Shown here: positions 1-8,554 of the stretch, piece by piece
How positions within the stretch are numbered: the stretch's first letter is position 1
Layout: every line of letters starts with the position of its first letter
Position numbers and translations under genes: made by a program
Assembly (NCBI GenBank): GCA_902784425.1
Contig: CACZUS010000038.1
Location: forward strand, 1 to 41,756
DNA: 41,756 nucleotides
Direction: 5' to 3'
Origin: an uncultured Bacteroidales bacterium
GTDB taxonomy: Bacteria > Bacteroidota > Bacteroidia > Bacteroidales > Paludibacteraceae
The notes under the pieces: model-generated
Seen by the model: the letters and a program-made list of their open reading frames with translations, nothing else
What the model was told of the DNA's origin: nothing
The model's database searches: none

Positions 1-197
1 CTTGAATGGAATAATTTCTGTGCAAAAACAGATGGATTGGATGTCTCGTAGATATCTCCACTAATAAGAAGAGCGTCTGGTTGTTGCTCCTGCACGATGG
101 AGTAGAGTTGCTGAAAAAAGGCCTCGTGATTAGGGGTTAGTTCCTGATTATATAGGACTTTGCCCAAATGCCAATCGCTTGTATGTATGAGCTTCAT
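1..197 (-). CDS. sbcD: SbcD nuclease subunit, N-terminal fragment
   Basis: The complement of the first 197 bases reads an open frame from ATG at 197 to the window edge, giving 65 residues that begin MKLIHTSDWHLGK and later contain LLISGDIYE. These are the first two metallophosphoesterase motifs (D-x-H, then GD) of the SbcD/Mre11 family, so Asp8 and His10 would bind the Mn ions. SbcD pairs with the SMC-like SbcC to cut hairpins and DNA ends during repair. An A/G-rich stretch AAGGAAATG lies a few bases upstream of the ATG. The rest of the gene, and presumably sbcC, lie outside the window to the left. Only the N-terminus is visible, but the match is characteristic. Confidence 0.9.
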   Translation of the reverse strand, partial: MKLIHTSDWHLGKVLYNQELTPNHEAFFQQLYSIVQEQQPDALLISGDIYETSNPSVFAQKLFHS

Positions 198-276
198 AAT
201 TCATTTCCTTTATTGACAAGCAAGATAACACTTATTGGGCACTTTTCAAAATTCTATTAATCAAAAGAGAGAAGAT

Positions 277-393
277 ATGTATATTAAGAGACATTCAACG
301 ATTTTGAATAGTCTTCTTTATTACCTTCGTCTGGTAAAATTGGGATGTGTTAAACAAAACGATAGATGGAGAATAACTCCTTACAAACTTTAA
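277..393 (+). CDS. Possible 38-residue ORF or gene remnant
   Basis: A short frame from ATG 277 to TAA 391-393 encodes 38 residues starting MYIKRHSTIL and ending RWRITPYKL. I do not recognise it. It lies between the divergent starts/ends of sbcD and the WecA-like gene and directly left of a 30-bp palindrome. It has no clear ribosome-binding site. It may be a small basic protein, the tail of a lost gene, or chance; I favour a remnant or chance. Confidence 0.2.
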   Translation: MYIKRHSTILNSLLYYLRLVKLGCVKQNDRWRITPYKL

Positions 394-400
394 GTTGAAT

Positions 401-465
401 CCAAAATTTGCATTGTAATGCAAATTTTGGAAACTTTTATGTCTTTATAATGCAAATTTTGGAAA
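401..465. repeat. 30-bp palindrome plus a repeated arm
   Basis: Positions 401-430 form a perfect inverted repeat: 14-base arms CCAAAATTTGCATT and AATGCAAATTTTGG around a 2-base centre GT. The right part, TAATGCAAATTTTGGAAA (416-433), is repeated exactly at 448-465, 32 bases further on. No T-run follows on either strand, so it is not an ordinary intrinsic terminator. It could be a protein-binding site array or the end of a small mobile or degraded element. Confidence 0.75.
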
Positions 466-478
466 GATGACGTATGTC

Positions 479-1624
479 TTATTTTCCTTCAATCCCTTTT
501 ATTCTGTGTGATATCCAGCAATTGATGCCTGTGAAGATGATGATATAGAAGATAAAGACAATGTTAATGTTCACATATTGTGAGAGGAGAATAAATCCAA
601 CCATGAAAATGGCTGATATTACCAATATGAGAAGGAGAGAACTGCGTTGACTCATTCCCATTCGCAACAACTTGTGATGGATATGATTCTTATCTGGTAA
701 AAATGGATTTTTATGATGACGTACACGATGGATAAAGACGTGTACCACATCCATACAAGGAATCATAAGCGGTATAAAGGCAAGTACCAACGGATTATAT
801 GCAGAAGTCTCAGGATGAAGACTCACATCCAAATTGGCAATTTTAAAGCTGAGTAGGCATAGAATCAATCCGATGGTGAGAGACCCTGAATCTCCCATGA
901 ATATCTTACGATGTTTCTCTGGGTTCCCAAAAACGTTGTAGTAAAAGAATGGAATGATGGTACCCAATGTTGTAATGGATATCAGCGCGTATAGATATTC
1001 TCCAAGTTGATAAAACACATAGGTGTAAAACATGAGAGCCACCCCACTCAGTCCGGAAGCCAATCCATCAATACCATCAATCAAGTTAATTGCATTGATG
1101 ATAAAGACCACCATAATGATGGAGAAAGGAATGGAGAGGAAGGAAGGTAACTGATGTATTCCTAATATGCCATGACAATCGGAGATGGACAATCCTCCCA
1201 CAAGGAAGAGGATGCCACAGGTAATTTGTACCACAAACTTAGCGCGATATTTCACTCCCACAAGGTCGTCTGCTATGCCCACAAGATAGAGTAGGATAAG
1301 GGAACAGACTGAAACGGAAAGTTCCAAAGTGTGAGACTGTAGTTCGTTGGATAACAAATAACGACCTGAATTGATATCCAGTACTAAAAGGATAAAAAAT
1401 GAGAATAGAATTACATGTTCGAAGGCGATTCCCCCTAGACGAGGAACGGTGCTATGGTGGATTTTCCTACCATCTGGCTCGTCGAACAATTTCTTGCGGA
1501 AGGCAATCAATAAAATCTGAGGGATTAGGATTCCAGTGAATACCAATGACAATGCCATGCCGCACACAAGCATTATGTTCCAAAGTGTCTCATCCGCCAT
1601 AGCATGTAACATATCATTAATCAT
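479..1624 (-). CDS. WecA/TagO/MraY-family glycan-phosphate transferase
   Basis: This polytopic membrane protein (about 381 residues) belongs to the polyprenyl-phosphate N-acetylhexosamine-1-phosphate transferases, which start surface glycan, O-antigen or lipid-linked oligosaccharide synthesis by moving a sugar phosphate from a UDP-sugar to undecaprenyl phosphate. The family signatures are present in order: a cytoplasmic DEPDGRKIHH..PRLGG loop after the first helix, NAINLIDGIDGLASG (magnesium/substrate aspartates), GDSGSLTIG, and the final PDKNHIHHKLL loop, which is typical of the WecA rather than the MraY branch. About ten hydrophobic segments separate them. The longest frame starts at a TTG at 1648; I chose the first ATG at 1622-1624, just before the first helix, so the start is uncertain. 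It stands alone upstream of a SUMF1 lipoprotein on the other strand. Exact sugar specificity cannot be read from sequence. Confidence 0.88.
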   Translation of the reverse strand: MINDMLHAMADETLWNIMLVCGMALSLVFTGILIPQILLIAFRKKLFDEPDGRKIHHSTVPRLGGIAFEHVILFSFFILLVLDINSGRYLLSNELQSHTLELSVSVCSLILLYLVGIADDLVGVKYRAKFVVQITCGILFLVGGLSISDCHGILGIHQLPSFLSIPFSIIMVVFIINAINLIDGIDGLASGLSGVALMFYTYVFYQLGEYLYALISITTLGTIIPFFYYNVFGNPEKHRKIFMGDSGSLTIGLILCLLSFKIANLDVSLHPETSAYNPLVLAFIPLMIPCMDVVHVFIHRVRHHKNPFLPDKNHIHHKLLRMGMSQRSSLLLILVISAIFMVGFILLSQYVNINIVFIFYIIIFTGINCWISHRIKGIEGK

Positions 1625-1813
1625 CTCAAATTCTATAATTTTAGGCAAAGATACCCTTTCAATCTCTTTTTACCAAAAAAAAATCTAATTTGTTATTCGT
1701 TCTATGTGCCCATAGGTATTATAATATATAATTTCAATTCAAAAGAAATTGTAAGTCATGTAAACTTCTTGTATATTTGTTGAGAAATAAAATTGAACGA
1801 AAAAGTAAGAAAT

Positions 1814-2686
1814 ATGAAAATGAATAAGTGGATGATAGGCTTGCTCGTGGCAGGTTTGGTCTCATGTAATACAAAAAACGGAACAAACGAAACAAACATA
1901 CCCAATAATCAGTTGTCCATGCCGGAAGAAAAAAACGAGATAGTGTCACAACCTGTTATTGATATTGACACATTCACTGTGAATGGTGTATCGTTTACTA
2001 TGGTGTATGTGGAAGGCGATAGATTTGATATGGGTGCAACTCCCGAAATGTTAGAGGCGTATGAGAATGAAAAACCAGCACATGAGGCTTTATTAGGAGA
2101 TTATTGGATAGGCAGGACGGAGGTGACGCAAGCATTATGGCAAGCTGTGATGGAAGATAATCCTTCTAAAACAAAAGGGAAGACACTCCCTGTGGATAAG
2201 GTTTCGTGGGATGATGTTCGGCAATTCATTTCAAAACTAAATGCACTCACTGGCGAGGAATTTCGATTGCCTTCTGAGGCGGAATGGGAGTTTGCCGCTA
2301 GAGGTGGTAAGTTGAGCAAGCACTATTCATATTCAGGAAGCAATAATCCGGAGGATGTGGCATGGTTTGATTGTGGAGAGCCTCACCCCGTATCGTCAAA
2401 ACAGCCCAACGAGTTGGGTATATATGATATGAGCGGAAATGTATGGGAATGGTGCAACGACTGGTATGATGAGAAGTACTATGAAACTCTTTATCTATCT
2501 TCTAACTTGGGAGATATGGTGAATCCCAAAGGCCCAGAAGAAGGAACCCATTGTGTGTTACGTGGTGGTAGTTGGGGTGGTGGAGCACAATATTGTCGTT
2601 GCTCTTGTCGTGCAGGATATCAGCCCCAATTCAGTGATATAGACTGTGGATTTAGATTAGCATCTAGTCGCAGAAAAAAACCGTAA
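1814..2686 (+). CDS. SUMF1-domain (formylglycine-enzyme-like) lipoprotein
   Basis: A 290-residue protein with a lipoprotein signal (lipobox LVSC within the first 20 residues) followed by a complete SUMF1/FGE-like fold: an early GDRFDMGAT segment, YWIGRTEVTQALW, LPVDKVSWDDVRQF, FRLPSEAEWEFAARGG, the MSGNVWEW signature, and a terminal LRGGSW...CGFRLA. True formylglycine-generating enzymes carry a Cys-x4-Cys pair just after GGS; here the first position is Gly (GGSWGGGAQYC) and only the second Cys remains, so I do not expect sulfatase-activating chemistry. In Bacteroidetes such proteins often serve as cell-surface or gliding/secretion accessory lipoproteins. The longer frame begins at a TTG (1793); ATG 1814 is preferred because it places the signal peptide at the N-terminus. 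Confidence 0.85.
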   Translation: MKMNKWMIGLLVAGLVSCNTKNGTNETNIPNNQLSMPEEKNEIVSQPVIDIDTFTVNGVSFTMVYVEGDRFDMGATPEMLEAYENEKPAHEALLGDYWIGRTEVTQALWQAVMEDNPSKTKGKTLPVDKVSWDDVRQFISKLNALTGEEFRLPSEAEWEFAARGGKLSKHYSYSGSNNPEDVAWFDCGEPHPVSSKQPNELGIYDMSGNVWEWCNDWYDEKYYETLYLSSNLGDMVNPKGPEEGTHCVLRGGSWGGGAQYCRCSCRAGYQPQFSDIDCGFRLASSRRKKP

Positions 2687-2743
2687 ATTTTATCTGTGAC
2701 TTTCGTTCAGTGTAAGTCTAGCAAATTATCATATGAGAATAGA

Positions 2744-2768
2744 GGTGAGGTTCATATAGAGCTTCACC
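2744..2768. terminator. Weak bidirectional stem-loop between convergent genes
   Basis: GGTGAGG (2744-2750) and CTTCACC (2762-2768) can pair with one G-T wobble between the converging SUMF1 gene and the esterase gene; TTTATTTGTTT follows on the plus strand. The stem is short, so it is only a possible terminator. Confidence 0.35.
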
Positions 2769-2769
2769 T

Positions 2770-3534
2770 TTATTTGTTTAGGCGGAAGGCATATTGCAGA
2801 AAATCGCTTATATGGGATTTCCAACTCTGCCAGTTATGTCTGCCGATTGTTTTTTGGAAGTTATGGGGTATCTGATAGCGGTTAAACTTGCGGTCAATCC
2901 TTCTTGATCTAGCATAAAACATATCACCATTGCCGCAGCGCATCCAATACTCTGTTCCCGTGTTTTCTTTCGGTACATGATGCTGTAATATTACAGGGGA
3001 GAATAATCCCACTACATCAAAATGATACTCTTTACTTAGGTTCATTGCTTGTCTTGCACCACTACTCAATCCTGCTATATTAGCACGTCCTACGGAGTAG
3101 TGAGCCTTTACATAGGCTTCAACTTCTGGAAATTGAGCCTCGAATTCTCCTTTTTTAATATGACGGTTGAAATCGTATATGGATTTGAGGTAGCTGGGTA
3201 AGCGATAGGCGGTCATGGTATCATTCACGACACATAGGGGCATTACAATCACCACAGGTTCTATTATCCCATTCATGATTAAACTATCGGACAAAGCGCG
3301 GATATGAGCCTCATGTTCCCATGCATGTTGATTTCCATGCATTCCGTGCAACAGATAGAGAACAGGATAGACCGAATCTGCCTGATAAGAGGGGGGGGTA
3401 TAGACCGTTAGATATCGGGGTTCGCCATTTGTGGCATTCTCATACCTTATTGTATCGATTTGCCCACCTGCTATTGCATAGATCGCATGGGCAAATAGGA
3501 TGACTAGAATTGTTATTAACTTATTGGTTGTCAT
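2770..3534 (-). CDS. Secreted alpha/beta-hydrolase of the esterase D / CE1 type
   Basis: A 254-residue protein with an N-terminal signal segment (hydrophobic residues about 6-22), then a PF00756-type putative esterase fold: YTPPSYQADSVYPVLYLLHG (strand and oxyanion loop), GLSSGARQAM (nucleophile elbow G-x-S-x-G), an acidic RCGNGDMF segment, and IGRHNWQSWKSHI near the C-terminus, which supplies the catalytic His in the place where relatives have GGHDW. Members remove acyl or feruloyl groups from glycans or act as simple carboxylesterases in the periplasm. Its ATG (3532-3534) overlaps the TGA of the upstream glycosyltransferase (ATGA), so the two are translationally coupled, which suggests action on the same glycan. 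A run of eight C residues in the coding strand (3391-3398) lies in the codons for TPPS near residue 47. Substrate unknown. Confidence 0.85.
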   Translation of the reverse strand: MTTNKLITILVILFAHAIYAIAGGQIDTIRYENATNGEPRYLTVYTPPSYQADSVYPVLYLLHGMHGNQHAWEHEAHIRALSDSLIMNGIIEPVVIVMPLCVVNDTMTAYRLPSYLKSIYDFNRHIKKGEFEAQFPEVEAYVKAHYSVGRANIAGLSSGARQAMNLSKEYHFDVVGLFSPVILQHHVPKENTGTEYWMRCGNGDMFYARSRRIDRKFNRYQIPHNFQKTIGRHNWQSWKSHISDFLQYAFRLNK

Positions 3535-4649
3535 ACCATTGCTTCTTTCAGCATTGCCTCAAAATCCTGCACTACTTGTGTGAGACGGTAATTATCCGCT
3601 TGTTCAGCATATTTTTTCTCCATTTCTTTACGCTCTTCCGGATGTTCAATCCAATATTCGATATGATTCTTCAAATCTTCGGCATTGCCCACTTCAAAGA
3701 GGGAACGATCGTCCAAGGCAAATTGTTTTGTGGCTGATAACATGCTATTCGAGATGATAGGAACCAAACCTGTGGCGAAAGCTTCAATGCAACTGATGGC
3801 TTCACTCTCCATATCGCTGGCATGTACGTATAGATGCGTCTTGTGCAGTAGTTCGATTAATTCCTCGCGTGAGTAATATCCAAAAATGGGAGGGTTGGTC
3901 AAATCCTTGCCTAATCGACGATAGCAGCACTCTGACGGTCCGGCGCCAGCGAACAGCAATTGAATGTTTTTCTCGTATTTGCTCATCTTCACGGCTTTAA
4001 TCACCAGATCTTGTCTTTTTTCGGGTGACAATCTTCCCACCATTGTGATGACAAACTTATCTGGATATTGACCCTCATCAGCGGGACGATAATAGACAAA
4101 ATCGTTGGAGATTCCGTTGCTGATAACGTGTAACTGGTTGTCGAATCCATAATGTTTTAACTCGTCGGCCATCATCTGACTAGGGCAATGTATATGTTGT
4201 ACCCCTTTGTACATGGTTTTATAATGGAATCGATAAAGCATACGATTGATCCATTCCACTTTACCTAAGTGAAAAGCGGAGCTGATGTTTTCTGCTTGTA
4301 TATGAAAGGCGGCAGTAAGGGCTTTCCCTCTAGCCATTGCCATCTTTTTTATTTTACAGCCTAGAAAGAAAGGTGTATATACATGGACAATATCGCACCA
4401 ATCCAATGCTTGGTTGATAATTGCTTTATTTGGTACAGAGTACTGAAAACCATTGGCATCCAGAATGGGCTTGAATGGAGTTTTCAACTCCTTTAATGCG
4501 TATATATAATCTGGATATGGAGGTTCCGCATTGGTGATAACACGCACTTCATGTCCCATCTTTCGTAGCGTTTCTGCATAACGTTGAGCTGAAATGCTGG
4601 TACCGTTTTTATGCGACTGAAATGCGTCAATTGCAAATAAAATCTTCAT
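3531..4649 (-). CDS. GT4-family glycosyltransferase
   Basis: A 372-residue cytoplasmic or membrane-associated GT-B glycosyltransferase. The N-terminal Rossmann domain (MKILFAIDAF...RYAETLRKMGHEVRVIT) binds the acceptor. The C-terminal domain begins around VISNGI and contains VGRLSPEKRQDLVIKA, LLFAGAGPSE and the E-x7-E donor-phosphate motif in SEAISCIEAFATG, typical of GT4 retaining enzymes. The closest pattern known to me is the lipid or exopolysaccharide glycosyltransferase group that resembles diacylglycerol glucosyltransferases; acceptor and sugar cannot be assigned. It is first in a two-gene unit with the esterase downstream, with overlapping stop and start codons. Confidence 0.9.
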   Translation of the reverse strand: MKILFAIDAFQSHKNGTSISAQRYAETLRKMGHEVRVITNAEPPYPDYIYALKELKTPFKPILDANGFQYSVPNKAIINQALDWCDIVHVYTPFFLGCKIKKMAMARGKALTAAFHIQAENISSAFHLGKVEWINRMLYRFHYKTMYKGVQHIHCPSQMMADELKHYGFDNQLHVISNGISNDFVYYRPADEGQYPDKFVITMVGRLSPEKRQDLVIKAVKMSKYEKNIQLLFAGAGPSECCYRRLGKDLTNPPIFGYYSREELIELLHKTHLYVHASDMESEAISCIEAFATGLVPIISNSMLSATKQFALDDRSLFEVGNAEDLKNHIEYWIEHPEERKEMEKKYAEQADNYRLTQVVQDFEAMLKEAMV

Positions 4650-4714
4650 TTTTTATGTCTGTGGCTATAACTATATAGCCTTCTTTCTATTACTATTTAT
4701 GATACACAGAATGT

Positions 4715-5167
4715 CTAATGTGACACTACGTAAGTGGCATCGTTGTTTTCTCCGATATGAACAGAAAAAGAGGTGTATTTATAAGGGGAATTGAAATCGG
4801 AATATGCCGAGTCAGGGTAATAGGTGACAGATTCTCCATCTTCGAATTCAATTTTGATGCCATTAGGATAGAGGTATTCCATGATTCTTGGAATCTCTTC
4901 TCTTGTAAAAGTGCCCATTTCATCATAATGTGTCAAAAAGGTCGTTTCTCCTTTTTTCAGGACAATGGAATCTATACAGGTATGCTCTGATTCTCTTCTT
5001 GGAGAATCAGGTGTCTTGCCATGAATAGGTCGAAAAACAATTGTTTGAGATGTGCGATTTCTTACATAAAAATCAGCACTATACCAAGGATCGCAACTCA
5101 CTAATGAGCAGATAGCTACAAGAACTATTGTTATTCTAGTGAATAATTGTTTTACGTTTGTCATCAT
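4715..5167 (-). CDS. Small lipoprotein of unknown function
   Basis: About 150 residues with a clear lipoprotein signal: basic start, hydrophobic ITIVLVAICS, lipobox LVSC, then DPWYSADFYVRNRTSQ. The mature part has predominantly short beta-type segments (TIVFRP, SIVLKKGETTFL, IKIEFEDGESVTYY, YTSFSVHI). No family recognised. The longest frame starts at TTG 5176; ATG 5165-5167 or ATG 5162-5164 are the likely starts. It lies 27 nt downstream of the beta-barrel gene on the same strand, so the two are probably cotranscribed. Confidence 0.75.
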   Translation of the reverse strand: MMTNVKQLFTRITIVLVAICSLVSCDPWYSADFYVRNRTSQTIVFRPIHGKTPDSPRRESEHTCIDSIVLKKGETTFLTHYDEMGTFTREEIPRIMEYLYPNGIKIEFEDGESVTYYPDSAYSDFNSPYKYTSFSVHIGENNDATYVVSH

Positions 5168-5194
5168 TACCAACAAGTCAAAATAAGAGAGTGA

Positions 5195-5911
5195 TTATTC
5201 CTCAGTGTTACTTTCTTTTTCCTTACCCTTGATGGTATATCTGACGCCATATTGAGTGATACCTTGTGCGCCATATCCGATTTCAGCAAAACCACGCCAC
5301 TTCTGACCGCCAAATTCAACACCCACAGGGGCTGCATGGAAATAGAAGTGTTTTTCCTCAAGTCTTGTATATTGGTAGCGCTCGTGAACGTATGTTTTTT
5401 TCTCAATATTGAAACGCATGCCAGCGCCTATTTTGCTATACATAGCGACGTGACTCTTTTTGAACCAATAGACATATACCTCAGGCATAAAATAGAGAAT
5501 GTGTCTGTGAAGTCTTCCATATTCAGTAAAGCTATCCCATGTATTGTAGTTACCATAGATGTTTTGTCCTGTAGTATTGGTCTGGATGATCTCTGTTTCA
5601 TGTTTCATTCTGATGTAATCGTAGCCAGCACAAAGTCCAACACCGAAATGCTTACCTATTGCAAGTTCGTAGTGAAGATTAGCGTTGAATGGGAGAGAAC
5701 ATATCCATTTATCTGTATATTCGTAATCGTCACAAGGTTCGTCATAAGGACTAGGATAGTATCGATCTACATCATCAAATTCGCTAAAAAATTCGCTAAG
5801 ATAAGCATGGCTAAAAACACCAACGCCGAAAGAAATGCGATGCTCAACTTGAGCGAAACATGTGAAAAGTGCTACAAAGCAAAAAATAATACTTAAAAAA
5901 AATTTTTTCAT
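5195..5911 (-). CDS. Predicted outer-membrane beta-barrel protein
   Basis: A 238-residue protein with a cleavable signal peptide (MKKFFLSIIFCFVALFTCFAQ, cleavage after Ala-Gln region) and then alternating aromatic and hydrophobic strands such as ISFGVGVF, LHYELAIGKHFGVGLCAGYDYIRM, ILYFMPEVYVYWF, VAMYSKIGAGMRF and GFAEIGYGAQGI, the pattern of small Bacteroidetes outer-membrane barrels (OMP_b-brl type). It ends in a short charged tail rather than a terminal aromatic residue. No specific function is visible. A promoter candidate lies about 100 nt upstream (6013-6020). The downstream small lipoprotein may be its partner. Confidence 0.75.
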   Translation of the reverse strand: MKKFFLSIIFCFVALFTCFAQVEHRISFGVGVFSHAYLSEFFSEFDDVDRYYPSPYDEPCDDYEYTDKWICSLPFNANLHYELAIGKHFGVGLCAGYDYIRMKHETEIIQTNTTGQNIYGNYNTWDSFTEYGRLHRHILYFMPEVYVYWFKKSHVAMYSKIGAGMRFNIEKKTYVHERYQYTRLEEKHFYFHAAPVGVEFGGQKWRGFAEIGYGAQGITQYGVRYTIKGKEKESNTEE

Positions 5912-6012
5912 GATCTTTTAAATTAAGTTTCCCATTGCCAATATTATCTCACGTATAAAATGACTTTTTCCCCAGTCAATTATTTTTACAAATTTTAATA
6001 CCATCGATGGTG

Positions 6013-6020
6013 CAAAGATA
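6013..6020 (-). promoter_or_regulatory. Bacteroidetes -7 box for the barrel/lipoprotein pair
   Basis: On the minus strand these bases read TATCTTTG, an exact match to TAnnTTTG. They lie about 100 nt upstream of the barrel start at 5911. No good TTTG -33 element was found at the usual distance. Confidence 0.45.
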
Positions 6021-6122
6021 CATCATTTTTTGTGGATATTGATGTTTTAAAGGATTTTTTTGAGAAGTGATGATTTGGGGAAGTGAATTGTTCAGGGGAA
6101 TATATGTATTGAAATTTAATTA

Positions 6123-6750
6123 TCATTTGTCGCAATTGTTTCTCTTCCTTTCCCGTATCCTCTTCATCACTATTCTGAGTAGGAAATATTCCAATGCGGT
6201 AGCCAACGCAGACAATAGGATGGCGATGAGACCTTTGACCACATAGAGATGGTTGTCATTATGGACTTTCCAATACAAATCTTCTGTATATTTTCTAGCT
6301 GCCACGAAATCCTTCTGTTGTACTTTTTCCGGCAACTCGGACAACGATGACGACACAGTGATATTTGATTGATTATCAATGCGTATGTAAGAGTCCTCCT
6401 GATTTGTGACTTGAATTTAGAAATTCCATAAGCTAATTCAGCTCCTAATATTGGCAAAGTAAATGCTAATAAAATTGTTATTGGTATAAATATCACAGCA
6501 GATAACCTAGATATGTTGCTTATCTCCATTCCGCTAATTTTGACCAAAAAGTAGATGATAGAGGATAATGCCAAGAAAAAGGCAACGCTAATGATTCTAT
6601 TGCGCTTGGTATGTGCAGCGCTTTGTTTTGGAAAACATTATAGCAAATGATACTCCCCAGAGTTGAATATACAATGATAGTTAATTCCACTGGCGCGGGA
6701 ACATATATCACTATAGCAAAAAAACAATAAAAAAGGAATAAATTCAACAT
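6123..6750 (-). pseudogene. Frameshifted multi-helix membrane protein
   Basis: Three overlapping minus-strand frames together describe one membrane protein of about 208 residues. The first (from ATG 6750) gives two hydrophobic segments and breaks near 6630; joining it by one missing base continues as PKQSAAHTKRNRIISVAFF and two further helices; a second one-base loss near 6410-6412 continues as VTNQEDSYIRIDNQ and a final helix GLIAILLSALATALEYFLL with a basic tail ending at 6123. Both breaks are apparent one-base deletions in A-rich contexts (CAAAAC and TTCAAG). A -7 box (TATTTTTG on the minus strand, 6776-6783) remains upstream. I do not recognise the family. Two sequencing errors in one gene are possible but less likely than decay. 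Confidence 0.65.
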
Positions 6751-6859
6751 CTTTTACTAATTGGGTGTATTGGCACAAAAATAGTAAAAAAAGTTTTTTA
6801 TATTTGTGAATGGTTCTAATTTCATACAGCATTGTTTAGGACTCAGTATAAAGTATTTT

Positions 6860-6893
6860 TTTGCCTTTTTCTGTGAATAAATTCGTACTTTTG
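6860..6893 (+). promoter_or_regulatory. Promoter of hsdM
   Basis: TTTG at 6860-6863 and TACTTTTG at 6886-6893 match the Bacteroidetes -33 TTTG and -7 TAnnTTTG elements with a 22-nt spacer, one or two longer than usual. The hsdM start lies 92 nt downstream. Confidence 0.55.
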
Positions 6894-6984
6894 TAAAAGG
6901 AAACATCCTTCTTATTATATTAAGGAAACAACAAAAGGTATTTCCTAAAAGAAATTTAATTTATAATCTAAAAACAGATATAAA

Positions 6985-8550
6985 ATGCCAGAAAGCACCA
7001 CTGCGCAAACACAGCGCGAAGAACTACATAAAACCATTTGGAGCATTGCAGACTCGCTCCGCGGCGCTATCGACGGATGGGAGTTCAAATCATACATCCT
7101 TTGTACTATCTTCTATCGCTATATCTCAGAAAACCTCTGTAGCTACATCAACCGCTTGCAACAGGAGGGCGGGGTGGAAGGCTTTGACTATGCCTTACTT
7201 TCTGACGAAGAGGCCGACGACGAGAGTGTGAGAATGCAGATGGTGGAGGAAAAAGGCTATTATATTTTACCCAGCCAACTCTTCATCAACGTGGCCAATA
7301 AAGCGGACAAGGACGAAAATTTGAACGAGACGTTGAGCAAGGTTTTCTCGGCTATCGAGGCCTCTGCCCAAGGTACGCCTTCTGAGATGGCCATCCGTGG
7401 ACTCTTCTCCGACTTTGGCGTGAACAACTCCCAGTTGGGCAATACGGTATCCAAGCGGAACCAGCTTATTGCCAAGGTGTTGATCGCGATTCGTGACCTT
7501 GACCTCGCCTCTTCGTTCGAGGATAACAGCATCGATGCATTCGGCGACGCCTACGAGTTTCTGATGAAGATGTACGCCAGCGGGGCAGGCAAGAGCGGAG
7601 GGGAGTTCTTTACCCCACAGGAGGTGAGTGAGATACTGGCACGTATTGTCATGCAGGGACAGTCGTCCATCCAAACTGTCTATGACCCAGCCTGTGGCTC
7701 AGGTTCGTTGCTGCTGAAGTTCTCCAAACTAGTGCAGGATAAAGAGGACATCCATTACTACGGACAGGAGATCAACCCTACCACCTACAACTTGTGCAGA
7801 ATCAACATGTTCCTGCACAACATCAATTTCGCCAACTTCGACATCCAGCTGGAGGATACCCTCACCAAACCGCAGCATATGGGTATGCACTTCGATGGAA
7901 TTGTCTCCAATCCACCATACAGCACCAAATGGGAGGGCAAAGACAACACCATACTCATCAACGACGAACGATATTCCCCGGCGGGAGTGTTGGCCCCCAA
8001 GAGTGCCGCCGACCTCGCTTTCACCATGCACATGCTCTACCATCTTGCCGAAACTGGAACAGCCGCCATCGTAGAATTCCCTGGGGTGCTCTATCGAGGA
8101 GGAGCGGAAAAACAGATTAGAAAATATCTTGTCGACAACAACTACGTCGACACCATCATACAACTGCCAGCCAACCTATTCTTTGGCGTGGGCATCGCCA
8201 CATGTATCATCGTGCTGAAGAAGAGTGCGAAGAAAGATAACAGCATCCTTTTCCTCGATGCCAGCAACCTTTTCAAGAAAGAGGGCAACAAGAACCGCAT
8301 GATGCCAGAGCATCAGGATGCTGTGGTGAACGCTGTGGCAGAGCGAAAGGACGAGCAATATTTCACAAAGTTGGTGTCGTGCGACGACGTTGCAGCCAAC
8401 GACTACAACCTTTCCGTCTCATCCTACGTTGAGAAGGAAGTCATCAAGGAAGAGATAGACATTGACACAGTGAATGCCGAGATCAACGAATTGATGGCGA
8501 AAGCGGTGACGCTCAATGATGAAATAAATAAGATAATCTCTGAACTTTAA
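6985..8550 (+). CDS. hsdM: Type I restriction-modification methyltransferase subunit
   Basis: A 521-residue N6-adenine methyltransferase subunit. An N-terminal helical HsdM_N domain (residues about 10-165) precedes the catalytic domain, with GGEFFTP at 206-212 (motif X region), the SAM-binding motif I DPACGSG at 234-240 and the catalytic motif IV NPPY at 309-312. With HsdS it forms the methyltransferase that protects host sites and, with HsdR, the restriction complex. It is followed after 4 nt by hsdS. Codon composition is richer in C and G than the hsdS variable regions and the AbiC-like gene. A promoter-like pair lies upstream at 6860-6893. Confidence 0.97.
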   Translation: MPESTTAQTQREELHKTIWSIADSLRGAIDGWEFKSYILCTIFYRYISENLCSYINRLQQEGGVEGFDYALLSDEEADDESVRMQMVEEKGYYILPSQLFINVANKADKDENLNETLSKVFSAIEASAQGTPSEMAIRGLFSDFGVNNSQLGNTVSKRNQLIAKVLIAIRDLDLASSFEDNSIDAFGDAYEFLMKMYASGAGKSGGEFFTPQEVSEILARIVMQGQSSIQTVYDPACGSGSLLLKFSKLVQDKEDIHYYGQEINPTTYNLCRINMFLHNINFANFDIQLEDTLTKPQHMGMHFDGIVSNPPYSTKWEGKDNTILINDERYSPAGVLAPKSAADLAFTMHMLYHLAETGTAAIVEFPGVLYRGGAEKQIRKYLVDNNYVDTIIQLPANLFFGVGIATCIIVLKKSAKKDNSILFLDASNLFKKEGNKNRMMPEHQDAVVNAVAERKDEQYFTKLVSCDDVAANDYNLSVSSYVEKEVIKEEIDIDTVNAEINELMAKAVTLNDEINKIISEL

Positions 8551-8554
8551 CACC

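Noticed and set aside
401-430. Terminator of the WecA-like gene
   Set aside because: It lacks a T-run on the needed strand and contains a repeated arm outside the stem.
5252-5896. A 214-residue plus-strand frame
   Set aside because: It is exactly antisense to the beta-barrel gene, which has a signal peptide and strand pattern; the plus-strand product shows no domain.
6638-6832. A 64-residue minus-strand frame
   Set aside because: It overlaps the start of the frameshifted membrane gene in another frame and covers its promoter.
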